A DNA stretch of 37,516 nucleotides from WQXF01 sp031552825. Lineage in GTDB: Bacteria > Bacillota > Clostridia > Christensenellales > Aristaeellaceae. Positions 1 to 7,872 of this stretch are shown here, one piece after another; the stretch's first letter is position 1; every line of letters starts with the position of its first letter. The stretch is taken from assembly GCA_031552825.1 (NCBI GenBank), contig JAVBMD010000044.1, positions 1 to 37,516 of the forward strand, written 5' to 3'. Position numbers and translations under genes: made by a program. A model generated the notes under the pieces. It was given only the letters and a program-made list of their open reading frames with translations, had not been told where the DNA came from and did no database searches.

Positions 1-32
1 GTGTACGTGGCATTTTTTGTGTCTTTATGGGA

Positions 33-61
33 TTGTGCAGCGCGCCGGATGCTGGTATACT
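33..61 (+). promoter_or_regulatory. sigma-A-type promoter for the first gene
   Basis: A -35 hexamer TTGTGC (33-38), a 17-bp spacer and a -10 hexamer TATACT (56-61) lie 31 bp upstream of the start codon at 93. Spacing is ideal and the -10 has one mismatch. Read directly from sequence; activity is inferred. Confidence 0.6.
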
Positions 62-92
62 ACCTGAGAATCTGTTATTTTTAGGAGGAATT

Positions 93-1220
93 ATGCAGCA
101 CAGCGCGTTAGAGACCGCCATTCGCCGCATCTGTAGCAACAAGATCCGCCAGATGTGCCTGATTATTTTCCTTATGCTTGCGTGCGCGGGCGCACTGGTG
201 TACTTCACCGGCGCGGACTTGGGCAATGTCTTTTTGAAGCCTATCGGCTTGAAAGGCTATGCCACGCTGGAGGCCGACTACGCCGCCGGACGGATATTCG
301 TGGATCAGCCGGACGCCGAGGTCATGCAAACGTGGTATTACCAAACCGAGGACGGGAAAAAGCGGGATTCTTACTTCGCGGTGGCGCTGGGGGAATCCGA
401 GGAGGCTATCTCCAACCTCGTGCTGTATCGCCAGCGGGGCGAATTCGGCGAGGAGGATTGGCTCACCCTGCGCGTGACCGGCCAGCTCAAGGAGTTGGAG
501 AAGCTGGATCGCGAGGTGCGCGACGAGTTCATCAACGATCTGGTGGCGTCGCGGCCGGACATGAGCCGGAGCGATTGCGAGGCGCTGGTATCCGGCGCGT
601 TCGTCATCCGGCACAACAATCAGCGGGTGACGATCTGGGTGCTGACCGGCGCAGGCTTGCTGGCCATCCTGTGGATGCTGCTGACCATCGGCAAAAACCT
701 GCGCTGGCGCGGCGACTACGCCGAGCATAAGCAGTGCCGGAAGCTGACCGAGTATATGCAGACCACCACCGACGAGCTGGAAGCCGAGATCGATGGCGAC
801 GAGGCGATCCGCGCGGCGCTGGCCGACAAAAAGCCGTCGCTGGTGACCAGCGATAAGTTCTTCCTGCAAACCACCGCCCATACGCTGGCGCTGCGCCGCA
901 CGCCGGAGCTGATGTGGGCGCATCCGGTGACCACCAAGCACTACACCAACGGCATCCCCACCGGCAAAACCTATAGCATCAAGCTGCATTTCTGTCACGA
1001 TGCCAAGGATGTGGTGACCGTCGCCTGCCGCAACAAGCGCGACATGGAGACGCGCATGGAGGCGCTATCGCAGCGCTTTGGCGATACGGCCTTCTGCGGC
1101 TACGCCAAGGAGATGGAGACGCTGCACGCCAAGAATTTTGAGGACTTTGTGGCGCAGTGGAAGGCCTACGCGGCGCGGCGCGCGCAGGAGAAGGGCGGGG
1201 CGCAGCCCATCGCGGAATAA
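93..1220 (+). CDS. two-TM membrane protein of unknown function
   Basis: The protein has 375 residues and I cannot assign a function. The start at 93 is chosen because AGGAGGAA (83-90) sits two bases upstream; an upstream in-frame ATG at 27 has no ribosome site and lies before the -10. Hydrophobic segments are seen at about residues 21-40 and 178-200. They enclose an extracytoplasmic region of about 135 residues that is acidic and coiled-coil-like near residues 130-165. A cytoplasmic C-terminal domain of about 175 residues follows. The layout recalls Clostridia proteins grouped as DUF6709, but that is from memory and unverified. It has its own promoter and ends tail-to-tail with the minus-strand oxidoreductase cluster 25 bp away, so it is probably monocistronic. 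Confidence 0.75.
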   Translation: MQHSALETAIRRICSNKIRQMCLIIFLMLACAGALVYFTGADLGNVFLKPIGLKGYATLEADYAAGRIFVDQPDAEVMQTWYYQTEDGKKRDSYFAVALGESEEAISNLVLYRQRGEFGEEDWLTLRVTGQLKELEKLDREVRDEFINDLVASRPDMSRSDCEALVSGAFVIRHNNQRVTIWVLTGAGLLAILWMLLTIGKNLRWRGDYAEHKQCRKLTEYMQTTTDELEAEIDGDEAIRAALADKKPSLVTSDKFFLQTTAHTLALRRTPELMWAHPVTTKHYTNGIPTGKTYSIKLHFCHDAKDVVTVACRNKRDMETRMEALSQRFGDTAFCGYAKEMETLHAKNFEDFVAQWKAYAARRAQEKGGAQPIAE

Positions 1221-1245
1221 AGCGACGCATACAGAAAACCGTCCG

Positions 1246-2412
1246 TCACTTGCCCATATCGCGCGGCAGCGTGATCTTGGAAGTGGCGAAGTTTTCTACG
1301 CTATGGCTCTTTTCGTGAAAATGCGGCATCATCTGCGTGGTGCCTGCCTTGCTGTAGAAAGGATCGCTGACCGGTAGCGGCAGCGCCACCGGTTGGCGGG
1401 TACAGGCGGAACGGTAAATCGCCATGATGAGCTCGATGGCGCGTCTGCCGTCCTCCCCGCCGCACTGCAAGGGTTCTTCGCCGCGGATGGCCCGCAAAAA
1501 GTTCCGGATCTGCGCGGGGTGATCCTGCAAGGGTAGCTCGGGGAGCGCGGCGTAGGCGGCTTGCAGCGCCGACAGCGCCTCCTCGTCCCGCTCCGGGAAG
1601 CCGTTGGGCAGGGCGCGGCAGGCTTCGGGCGCCCACGGAATGGTGAGGCGTCCTTTTTCGCATTGAAAAATCAGTTCCTGTTCCTCGCCGTGGGAGACCA
1701 CCGAGGCGGTGACCTGCGCGATCTTATCGTCGTACTCCAAAATCGCCATGCCGACATCCTCGCATTGGCTGTTTTCATGGGCGAGGTTGGCGATGACCGC
1801 GGTGACCCGCGCGGGCATGCCCAGCATCCACAGCAGCAAGTCAAGGTGGTGGACGGCGTGGCTGGTCATGCAGCCGCCGCCCTCCTTCTCCCACGTGCCG
1901 CGCCACCACAGATCGTAATAATTTGCGCCGCGCCACCATAGCGAATGGACAGTGGCGAACAACACGCGCCCGGCGGCGCGCTGGTCGATCAGCGTTTTGA
2001 CTTTGCGCATGGGCGTTTTGAAGCGATTTTGGCATACGACCGAGAGCAGGCGGTTCTGCTCCTTGGCGGCCGCGATCATCGCGTCGCATTCGTCCAGCGA
2101 GGCGGCCATGGGCTTTTCGCACAGCACGTGCTTTCCGGCGCGCAGCGCCGTCAGGGCGGCGGCGCAGTGCGCCTCCGGGGGCAGGCAGATGCATACGGCA
2201 TCGATCTCCGCCTGTGCCAGCGCCTTCTCCAGCGTGGGAAAGGCCTGCGCGGGCAATTGGTGCTCGGCGATCAGCTGCTCTGCCTTTTCCGGAAAGATAT
2301 CGCAAACCGCCGTGATTTGGCATAGATCCGGGCTTTGCAAGCAGGCTTGCGCGTGGATTGCCGCGATGCCGCCCGCGCCCGCGATGGCGATGTTTAATGG
2401 CTTAGCGACCAT
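1246..2412 (-). CDS. Gfo/Idh/MocA-family NAD(P)-dependent oxidoreductase
   Basis: A 388-residue member of the Gfo/Idh/MocA family, cytoplasmic enzymes that oxidise or reduce sugars, sugar acids or inositols using NAD(P). The N-terminus has the Rossmann glycine motif GAGGIA (about residues 12-17). The family catalytic motif CEKP lies near residue 97, and a GG...HAVHHLDLL segment gives the usual substrate-site histidines near 180. The ATG at 2412 is preferred because the GGAAGGGG stretch gives it normal spacing; a GTG three codons upstream abuts that stretch. The gene is last in the TRAP/LacI cluster, 18 bp after the second oxidoreductase, so it probably acts on the imported substrate or its product. 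Its C-terminus is somewhat longer than usual and polar. The exact substrate cannot be read from sequence. Confidence 0.9.
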   Translation of the reverse strand: MVAKPLNIAIAGAGGIAAIHAQACLQSPDLCQITAVCDIFPEKAEQLIAEHQLPAQAFPTLEKALAQAEIDAVCICLPPEAHCAAALTALRAGKHVLCEKPMAASLDECDAMIAAAKEQNRLLSVVCQNRFKTPMRKVKTLIDQRAAGRVLFATVHSLWWRGANYYDLWWRGTWEKEGGGCMTSHAVHHLDLLLWMLGMPARVTAVIANLAHENSQCEDVGMAILEYDDKIAQVTASVVSHGEEQELIFQCEKGRLTIPWAPEACRALPNGFPERDEEALSALQAAYAALPELPLQDHPAQIRNFLRAIRGEEPLQCGGEDGRRAIELIMAIYRSACTRQPVALPLPVSDPFYSKAGTTQMMPHFHEKSHSVENFATSKITLPRDMGK

Positions 2413-2430
2413 AGCGTTCACCCCTTCCGT

Positions 2431-3519
2431 TTATACGCGCGTATCCACCAGGCGCTGCGCCGTGGCCTCCGCCTCGATGGCCAGTTCGATGGCGCGGAGC
2501 GCGTGAGATTGGCGCATGGCGGTTTCCGTCCGGTACAGACAGTCGTTGATTAACCGCCCGAAGAAGGGGAAGCCGCACTGCCCGGCCGCGTGAATGCGCC
2601 GTTCGCCTTCGTGGTTCACAAGGTATACCTGGTCGCCTTCCTTGCTGTTGGCGATATCGATGTACTTGCGGATCTCGATGTAGCCGTCGGTGCCGACGAT
2701 CAGGGTGCGGCCGTCGCCCCACGCGCCCAGCCCGTCGGGTGTGAACCAATCCACCCGGCAATAACCGGCTACGCCGTTGTCGCATGTCAGCGTGATATCG
2801 CCGAAGTCCTCGAACGCCGGATGGGCCGGGTGGTTGTAGTTGGCGATGCGGCTGCAGGAGAGGGTGGCGTTCTCTGCGCCCGCGAAGGCTAGGATCTGCT
2901 CGAGCTGATGGCAGCCGATGTCCACGAGGATGCCGCCGTATTGCGCGGGATCAAAGAACCAGGCGGGGCGCGTATCTGCGCTGGCACGGTGCGGCCCCCA
3001 GCCCATCACCTGCACCACGCGGCCGATAGCGCCCTCCTGAATCAACCGCTCCGCATACACGGCGCCTTCCACGTGCAGGCGTTCACTGTAGTACACCAGA
3101 TATTTCCGCCCGGTCTCCTGCGTGCGCCTGCGGATTTCGGCTACCGCCGAAAGGGTGATACACGGGGGTTTGTCGGCGAAAAAGTCCTTTTCGTGCGCCA
3201 AAGCGCGCAGCCCGATTTCAGCGCGGCGGCTGGGGATGGCGGCGGAGGCGATCAGCTTTATGGCGGGATCTTCCAGCACCTGCTGCTCGCTGGCGGCTCT
3301 GCGCGCCTCCGGGAAGGCCTGCTGAAAGGCCGCCACGCGCGAATCGTCCGGATCATAGACCCATTGGACGGTGGCGCCCGCCTCGATGAGCCCGTTGCAC
3401 ATGCCGTAGATGTGGCCGTGATCCAAGCCGATTGCGCCGATGGGGAATTGCCCCTTGGCACACACCGGGGCGGCCTTCCCCTTTGGCGCATAGTTTTGCC
3501 CATCTGCTTTTTGTGTCAT
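2431..3519 (-). CDS. Gfo/Idh/MocA-family oxidoreductase, second paralogue
   Basis: A 362-residue Gfo/Idh/MocA enzyme, distinct from its neighbour. The Rossmann strand follows a polar N-terminal extension of about 25 residues and begins IGAIGLDHGHIYG. The catalytic lysine motif is DKPP (about residue 116) and the second motif is GGILVDIGCHQLEQ, where H and E/Q replace the more common H..D pattern. AAGGAG lies six bases before the ATG. It sits between dctM (64 bp upstream) and the last oxidoreductase (18 bp downstream) on the same strand. Pairs of such enzymes beside a transporter often perform sequential or reversible oxidation-epimerisation of sugars or sugar acids; here that is inference. 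Substrate unknown. Confidence 0.9.
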   Translation of the reverse strand: MTQKADGQNYAPKGKAAPVCAKGQFPIGAIGLDHGHIYGMCNGLIEAGATVQWVYDPDDSRVAAFQQAFPEARRAASEQQVLEDPAIKLIASAAIPSRRAEIGLRALAHEKDFFADKPPCITLSAVAEIRRRTQETGRKYLVYYSERLHVEGAVYAERLIQEGAIGRVVQVMGWGPHRASADTRPAWFFDPAQYGGILVDIGCHQLEQILAFAGAENATLSCSRIANYNHPAHPAFEDFGDITLTCDNGVAGYCRVDWFTPDGLGAWGDGRTLIVGTDGYIEIRKYIDIANSKEGDQVYLVNHEGERRIHAAGQCGFPFFGRLINDCLYRTETAMRQSHALRAIELAIEAEATAQRLVDTRV

Positions 3520-3560
3520 CCGGTTCTCCTTCAGTTCTTATATGTCGCGTTTTGATTATA

Positions 3561-3588
3561 GCGTTCTGGTTATAGCGTTCTGGTTATA
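3561..3588. repeat. perfect 2 x 14 bp tandem repeat after dctM
   Basis: The unit GCGTTCTGGTTATA occurs twice in perfect tandem, with a partial third copy on the 5' side (TTATA, 3556-3560). The second copy overlaps the dctM stop codon (3584-3586). It lies in the gap between dctM and the next oxidoreductase. Confidence 0.9.
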
Positions 3589-4864
3589 GCATGATGGAGG
3601 GCAGCAGCGTGACCAACTGCGGTATAAACACGATGAAGAGCACCACCAGCAGAATCACCAGCAGGTAGGGCGTGAGCGCTTTGACGCTCTTTTCCAGCGG
3701 GAGGTGCGCCACGCCGCAACTGATGAACAGGAAGGTGCCTACCGGCGGCGTGATGGCGCCGACCTGCATGACGATCACCATCATCACCCCGTAGTGGATG
3801 GGGCTGAAACCGAAGGCGTTGCCGCAGGCAAGCACGGTGGTGGCGAACATAGCGATCAGCACCGTGGGATCCAAGAAGCACCCAAGCACCAACAGCACCG
3901 ACATCAGGAAGAAGGTCGCTAGGAAGGGGTTGCGCAGCACGTTTACGGCAAAGTCCAGCACTTCGTTTTGAAAGCGCATCCGCACCAATACCTGCGACAG
4001 CGCGCCTGCGCCGGCGATGGTAATCATCACCACGGCGGTGGTGGCGGCGGAATCCAGCAGGATTTTCGGCAGATCCGACATCTTGAGCTGCTTGGATACG
4101 AAGAAGCCGTAAAGCAGGCCGTACATGATCGCCAGCACGCCGCTTTCCGTGGGCGTTACGATGCCAAACACGATGCCCATCAGGATGATGAGCGGCATGA
4201 TGAGCGCGCCCAGCGAGGACCATAGCGCCCGGAACAGGCGCTTGAAGGAGAACTTCTCCAGCGCGAAGTCATAGCCGCGGCGGCGGTAGGCTACCGCGTT
4301 CACGATCATCTGCGCAATGCCGATCACGATGCCCGGCAGCAGCCCGCCGAGGAACAGCGCGGCCACCGGCACCTCGGTATAAAAGGAATACAGGATCATC
4401 GCGATGGAAGGCGGGATGATGGGGCTGAGCATGGAGGAACCGGCGGTGACGGCAACGGCGTAATCCTTGTCGTAGCCCTGCTTCTCCATGGCGGGGATCA
4501 GCATGCCGCCGATGGCGGAAGCGTCCGCGGCGCCGCTGCCCTGAATGCCGCCAAAGAGCATGGAGGTGAGGATGTTCACGTGACCAAGGCCGCCCTTGAG
4601 CTGCCCCACGCAGGCCGAAGCGAAGGATACCAGCTTATCGGTGATGCGCCCCTTCATCATGATGTTTCCGGCGATGATGAAGAACGGGATCGCCATCAGG
4701 GCAAAAGAATTGATGGAGCCGAACATTTTGATGACCACCATATCCAGCGGCATGCCCATGTACAGGGTGAAGATGACGGCGGTCATGATGGTGGACATAT
4801 AGATCGGGAAACCCAGAAAAATAAATAGCAGCAACACGATGAATACCAACGCGACCTCAAGCAT
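3584..4864 (-). CDS. dctM: TRAP transporter large permease DctM
   Basis: The large membrane subunit of a tripartite ATP-independent periplasmic (TRAP) transporter. It couples sodium or proton flux to uptake of a carboxylated substrate held by the DctP binding protein. At 426 residues it has normal DctM length and about 12 hydrophobic segments. Recognisable family stretches include MKGRITDKLVSFA, GGIQGSGAADASAIGG, IIPPSIAMILYSF and QVGAITPPVGTFLF. It overlaps dctQ by 8 bp, which suggests translational coupling. The cluster order dctP-dctQ-dctM is canonical. Substrate class (sugar acid or other organic acid) is inferred from the two neighbouring oxidoreductases and the LacI regulator. Confidence 0.95.
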   Translation of the reverse strand: MLEVALVFIVLLLFIFLGFPIYMSTIMTAVIFTLYMGMPLDMVVIKMFGSINSFALMAIPFFIIAGNIMMKGRITDKLVSFASACVGQLKGGLGHVNILTSMLFGGIQGSGAADASAIGGMLIPAMEKQGYDKDYAVAVTAGSSMLSPIIPPSIAMILYSFYTEVPVAALFLGGLLPGIVIGIAQMIVNAVAYRRRGYDFALEKFSFKRLFRALWSSLGALIMPLIILMGIVFGIVTPTESGVLAIMYGLLYGFFVSKQLKMSDLPKILLDSAATTAVVMITIAGAGALSQVLVRMRFQNEVLDFAVNVLRNPFLATFFLMSVLLVLGCFLDPTVLIAMFATTVLACGNAFGFSPIHYGVMMVIVMQVGAITPPVGTFLFISCGVAHLPLEKSVKALTPYLLVILLVVLFIVFIPQLVTLLPSIML

Positions 4865-5381
4865 TTCCGCTCGCCTCGCTTTCCTTGGAGGATTGACCGG
4901 CTTGGCTGAAGGGGTGCTTGCCGTATAGCGCGATCAGCAGGTAATCAAAGAACAGGCAGGCGCAGCCAACGGGGATGGCGGCGTAAAACCAAGCCATCGA
5001 GATCGGAAGATTTTGCAGCATGGTCGGCACATTGGCGAGGGTACGAGAAATGCCGTACCAAATCATCAACGCCAGCACGATCAGCACGAGCAGGGTCGCG
5101 ATGCGCCGCACCACGCTCAGCGCCTTGATGGGCAGGAATTTCTCCAGAAAAAAGTCCACGCTGAGGTGCGAAGCGTCGCGCACGCCTAGGCTGGCAGCCA
5201 GAAAGGAGACCCAGATGCTGCTCAGGCGGACGATTTCATCGCCCCAGGAAAAGGGCTTGAAGCTGGAGGAGGTAAAGTAGCGCAAGACCACCTGCACCAC
5301 GCATAGCAAAATGATTGCCGATAGCAGGGTGACAATGGCGACCGCCCGGGTACGGTTGTAGATGCGGTAGCATTGTTTCAT
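4857..5381 (-). CDS. dctQ: TRAP transporter small permease DctQ
   Basis: The small integral membrane subunit of the TRAP transporter, 174 residues, with four predicted membrane segments at about residues 14-34, 48-68, 88-110 and 128-150. The motif SSIWVSFLAASLGVRDASHL and the following DFF segment are typical of DctQ, which forms the scaffold side of the DctQM complex. AAAGGCGG lies eight bases upstream of the ATG. It overlaps dctM and is separated from dctP by a 100-bp gap holding a strong hairpin (5434-5459). Confidence 0.93.
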   Translation of the reverse strand: MKQCYRIYNRTRAVAIVTLLSAIILLCVVQVVLRYFTSSSFKPFSWGDEIVRLSSIWVSFLAASLGVRDASHLSVDFFLEKFLPIKALSVVRRIATLLVLIVLALMIWYGISRTLANVPTMLQNLPISMAWFYAAIPVGCACLFFDYLLIALYGKHPFSQAGQSSKESEASGNA

Positions 5382-5433
5382 CCGTTAAACCGCCTTTCTT
5401 GTATGTGCGGATTGAAAAGAAGCTTTTAAAAGT

Positions 5434-5459
5434 TTCCCGCCCCCCGGAGGGGGCGGGAA
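5434..5459 (-). terminator. dctP-dctQ intergenic hairpin, probable attenuating terminator or RNA stabiliser
   Basis: A perfect 11-bp GC-rich stem (arms 5434-5444 and 5449-5459, TTCCCGCCCCC against its complement) closes a four-base loop. It lies 24 bp after the dctP stop and is followed on the transcribed strand by CTTTTAAAAG and CTTCTTTTC, an imperfect U-rich tract. Partial termination or 3'-end protection here would give more binding protein than permease. The hairpin is seen; its role is inferred. Confidence 0.7.
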
Positions 5460-5482
5460 GAGCGGCGAGAAAGGAATCGCGA

Positions 5483-6457
5483 TTATTGGACGGCCATCAT
5501 CGCGTCGAGGAAGCTGCTCCAATTTTCACCCTTGCCGCGATATTCCTCCAGCATGGGCGAGCAAGCGGCGACCCACTTATCGGCGTCCGTCAGTTCGATG
5601 ACCTTTACGCCCGCTTCAACCATGGCTTTGAGCGCGACGTCCTGATCCTCGTCGTCGATCTGCGCCTGATAAGCGGCGGCTTCGGTGGCGCATTCGGCGA
5701 CGATGGCCTTCAAATCGTCGGGCAGGGCGTTGAACCACTTCTCGTTGAAGAAGTAATACACGCAGGCGATGATGTGATTGGTGATGGTGAGGTTTTTGGC
5801 GCTGTCCTCAAACTTCATCGAGTGGATCATCGAGGGGGAGGCCTCCATGCCGTCGATGGTCTTGTTTTGCAGCGCGGTGTAGATCTCGTTCCAATCCATG
5901 GTGGTACCGGCGGCGCCTAGGTTATTGAACATGCTGATGTACATTGCGTTGGGGCCGCGCATCTTCAGGTTGGCAAGATCCTCCAGCTTTGTCACCGGGG
6001 ATACGGTGAGCATGTGGCGGGCGCCCTGGCTTTGACCGGCCATAGCGATAAAACCATGGGGCTGGACGCGGGCGGAAACCTCGGCTTCCACGCCCTGAAG
6101 CATGCGGCGGTAGTGGGCGTTGTCCTTAAACAGATAGGGGAACTCGAAGAGCAGCAATTCCGGAACCCATGCGCCGGGGCCGGTGCCGGGCGCGGCGACC
6201 ACCATCTCCAAGGTGCCCAGTTGGCACATTTCCACCTGCTCGGCTTGGGAGCCCAGCTCGCTGCCAAAGTTGCAAACCGCCTCGATGCGGCCGCCGGATT
6301 TTTCGTTCACCAGGTCCACAAATTTTTGCAGAGCGCGGCCAACGGTACCCGCGGCGCCAAGGTTGGTAGAGGTGCGCAGTTGATATTCCGCCGCCAGTGC
6401 GGAACCGGCCGACAGGAGCATCAAGCACGCCAGGAGCAGAGCAACAGCTTTCTTCAT
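5483..6457 (-). CDS. dctP: TRAP transporter substrate-binding protein DctP
   Basis: The extracytoplasmic solute receptor of the TRAP transporter, 324 residues. The start at 6457 has AAGGAG seven bases upstream and opens directly with a signal peptide: MKK, a hydrophobic core, then AGSALAA at about residues 17-23 as the probable signal-peptidase I site. The upstream in-frame extension is polar and was discarded. DctP hallmarks are LKMRGPNAMYISMFNNLGA, whose arginine in family structures binds the substrate carboxylate, and WNEIYTALQNKTIDGME further on. It is the first transporter gene after the LacI regulator (54-bp gap). In a monoderm it must be membrane-held or complexed despite lacking an obvious lipobox at a normal distance. 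Confidence 0.95.
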   Translation of the reverse strand: MKKAVALLLACLMLLSAGSALAAEYQLRTSTNLGAAGTVGRALQKFVDLVNEKSGGRIEAVCNFGSELGSQAEQVEMCQLGTLEMVVAAPGTGPGAWVPELLLFEFPYLFKDNAHYRRMLQGVEAEVSARVQPHGFIAMAGQSQGARHMLTVSPVTKLEDLANLKMRGPNAMYISMFNNLGAAGTTMDWNEIYTALQNKTIDGMEASPSMIHSMKFEDSAKNLTITNHIIACVYYFFNEKWFNALPDDLKAIVAECATEAAAYQAQIDDEDQDVALKAMVEAGVKVIELTDADKWVAACSPMLEEYRGKGENWSSFLDAMMAVQ

Positions 6458-6511
6458 GGGAATTCTCCTTCTCGTTTTATTATCAACATCCGCAACGCAC
6501 GCGGACGTCAA

Positions 6512-7537
6512 TTACGAAAGGGGTTGCGGCAGGCTCTTGCGGAACACGATATCCGAGCGCATGGTGGTGATGACCGGCGTTTTCATGCCGCGCAGCTGAT
6601 TTATCAGCAGCGCCACCGTCGTTACGCAGAGGGATTCGATGTTGTGATCCACGCTGGTCAATTCCGGCGTGGCAAACAGCGCCAGTTTCGAGTTGGAGTA
6701 ACCCACCACGCGCAGCGCCTCGGGGACGGCGAGCCCGCGCTCGTTCGCGCACTTGAGAACGCCCACGGCCAGTTCGTCCTCGGTGGCCAAAAGGCCGTCG
6801 AAGCGCAGGCCGCTCTCGATTAGGGAGGAAAACTTTTCGTTGATTTCCTGCGCGTCGGTCGTACATTCGCAGATGTATTCCTCCCGCACGGGCAGGCCGT
6901 GGTCGGCCAGCGCCTTCCGGTAGCCGAGGATTTTCTGCGTTTCGGAAAAGGTGTCGGCATAGTGCAGCAGCAGAACATCGCGGCTTCCGGACTGAATGAG
7001 CGCGTGGGTAGCCCGGTACGCGCCGTCAAAATCATCGCAGCAGGTGCAGTAAACGTTGGGCACGTTTTCCAGCCGTCCGTTGATAAGCCAAACCGGCGTC
7101 GTTTGCGCCGCCCGCAGAATGCACAGGTTGCTCTTCGCGTTGTTTTCGATAAAGAACGAGCCGATGATGATAATCGCGTCTACCCGGCGATCCAGCATGG
7201 CTTGAATGGAGCATTCCTTTTCCTGCATGTCGTATCCGACGCAATACAGCAGGGAATCGAAGTTTTGCTTGCGCAGTTCCCGCTGCACGTAGCCGATGGC
7301 AAGCATCAGCGAGGGGCAAGCGTCCGGGTCGGCGGGGTCGACGCATAGGATGCCGACGGTGCGCATGGTGTCCAGCCCCAGCCCGCGGGCAAAAGCGTTG
7401 GGCGTGTAGTCATTTTCCCGGATGACCGCCATCACCTTTTCGCGGGTTTTGTCGGTCACGTTTGGGTTGCCGTTCAGCACGCGGGACACGGTCGCCACCG
7501 ATACGTTGGCAAGCTTTGAAATATCGTGTATGGTCAT
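6512..7537 (-). CDS. LacI-family transcriptional regulator
   Basis: A 341-residue LacI/GalR-type regulator. Residues 1-50 form the helix-turn-helix plus hinge (TIHDISKLANVSVATVSRVL), and the remainder resembles a periplasmic-binding-protein sensor domain with the usual VGYSNSKLA-type segment near 250. AGGAGGTGG precedes the ATG by about 11 bases and lies inside a small inverted repeat. It heads the TRAP/oxidoreductase cluster and is followed by dctP after 54 bp. A LacI-type operator lies between its promoter and start codon, so autorepression plus control of the cluster is likely. The inducer is probably the imported compound or a product of it. Confidence 0.93.
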   Translation of the reverse strand: MTIHDISKLANVSVATVSRVLNGNPNVTDKTREKVMAVIRENDYTPNAFARGLGLDTMRTVGILCVDPADPDACPSLMLAIGYVQRELRKQNFDSLLYCVGYDMQEKECSIQAMLDRRVDAIIIIGSFFIENNAKSNLCILRAAQTTPVWLINGRLENVPNVYCTCCDDFDGAYRATHALIQSGSRDVLLLHYADTFSETQKILGYRKALADHGLPVREEYICECTTDAQEINEKFSSLIESGLRFDGLLATEDELAVGVLKCANERGLAVPEALRVVGYSNSKLALFATPELTSVDHNIESLCVTTVALLINQLRGMKTPVITTMRSDIVFRKSLPQPLS

Positions 7538-7546
7538 GATACCGCA

Positions 7547-7562
7547 CCACCTCCTGAGGTGG
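7547..7562 (-). promoter_or_regulatory. inverted repeat containing the lacI-type gene's ribosome site
   Basis: CCACCTC (7547-7553) and GAGGTGG (7556-7562) form a 7-bp inverted repeat with a 2-base centre. On the transcribed strand it includes the AGGAGGTGG ribosome site. A 2-base RNA loop is too tight to fold fully, so occlusion would be partial; protein binding is an alternative. Confidence 0.4.
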
Positions 7563-7590
7563 ATTATATAGCATGCGCCGCGAAAAACAA

Positions 7591-7619
7591 AATGTAACGT
7601 AAATGAAACCGATTACATT
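7591..7619. promoter_or_regulatory. candidate LacI-family operator in the 5' leader of the TRAP cluster
   Basis: TGAAACCGATTACA (7604-7617) matches the central-CG palindromic style of LacI-family operators. A wider inverted repeat, AATGTAA (7591-7597) and TTACATT (7613-7619), overlaps it. It begins about 14 bp downstream of the -10 box at 7633-7638, where bound repressor would block transcription. Sequence is seen; identity of the bound factor is inferred from the adjacent LacI-type gene. Confidence 0.6.
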
Positions 7620-7632
7620 TTTTCTTAATTGC

Positions 7633-7662
7633 ATTATAGAACCCTTGACAATGTCTTGTCAA
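7633..7662 (-). promoter_or_regulatory. consensus sigma-A promoter of the LacI/TRAP cluster
   Basis: On the minus strand there is a perfect TTGACA (7657-7662), an 18-bp spacer and a perfect TATAAT (7633-7638). The -35 also forms one arm of a TTGACA...TTGTCAA inverted repeat reaching into the spacer. Such a strong core promoter fits a gene set held off by a repressor. Confidence 0.85.
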
Positions 7663-7696
7663 TAGCCAAAAGGAAGGACAACCTTACACAAAAGGA

Positions 7697-7729
7697 AGGG
7701 CGGCCCCAGCGCCATGCTGGTGCCGCCGC
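7697..7729. repeat. hairpin module on the left flank of interspersed-repeat copy 1
   Basis: An imperfect palindrome: GGCGGC, a mismatch, CCAGC, a 5-base loop, GCTGG, a mismatch, GCCGCC. A near-identical direct copy lies at 7870-7901 on the other side of the repeat. No T-run makes it a convincing terminator. Confidence 0.75.
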
Positions 7730-7872
7730 AGGCTATCAACAAAGTCAGACCGTCGAGAAATGTCCAGATGTGGGCGAAGCACAAGCGTGTCCGCAGGAGG
7801 CGTACACAGGTACGCCGACAAGGCGCGCGCTGGGCTGAACCCGCAGATGGGCGTTTTTCGACGGTCTGGGGC
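7730..7872 (+). repeat. interspersed repeat, copy 1 (143 bp)
   Basis: The sequence begins AGGCTATCAACAAAGT and ends GACGGTCTGGGGC. It is about 95% identical to the reverse complement of 23477-23618, with about six substitutions and one indel. Inside are inverted ends CAGACCGTCGA...TCGACGGTCTG, enclosing about 125 bp, and an inner hairpin GGCGTAC-ACAG-GTACGCC. No open frame is conserved between copies because of the indel, so it is a non-coding, possibly mobile or RNA-structured element. No transposase is nearby. The 7663-7903 interval holds only this element and its flanking hairpins. Confidence 0.85.

Noticed and set aside
108..998. Long open frame antisense to the first gene
   Set aside because: A shadow of GC-rich coding on the other strand; no ribosome site and no recognisable domain.
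6400..6457. Lipobox (LLAC) in the DctP signal peptide
   Set aside because: The cysteine lies only about 11 residues from the start, leaving too short a hydrophobic core; AGSALAA is a better signal-peptidase I site.
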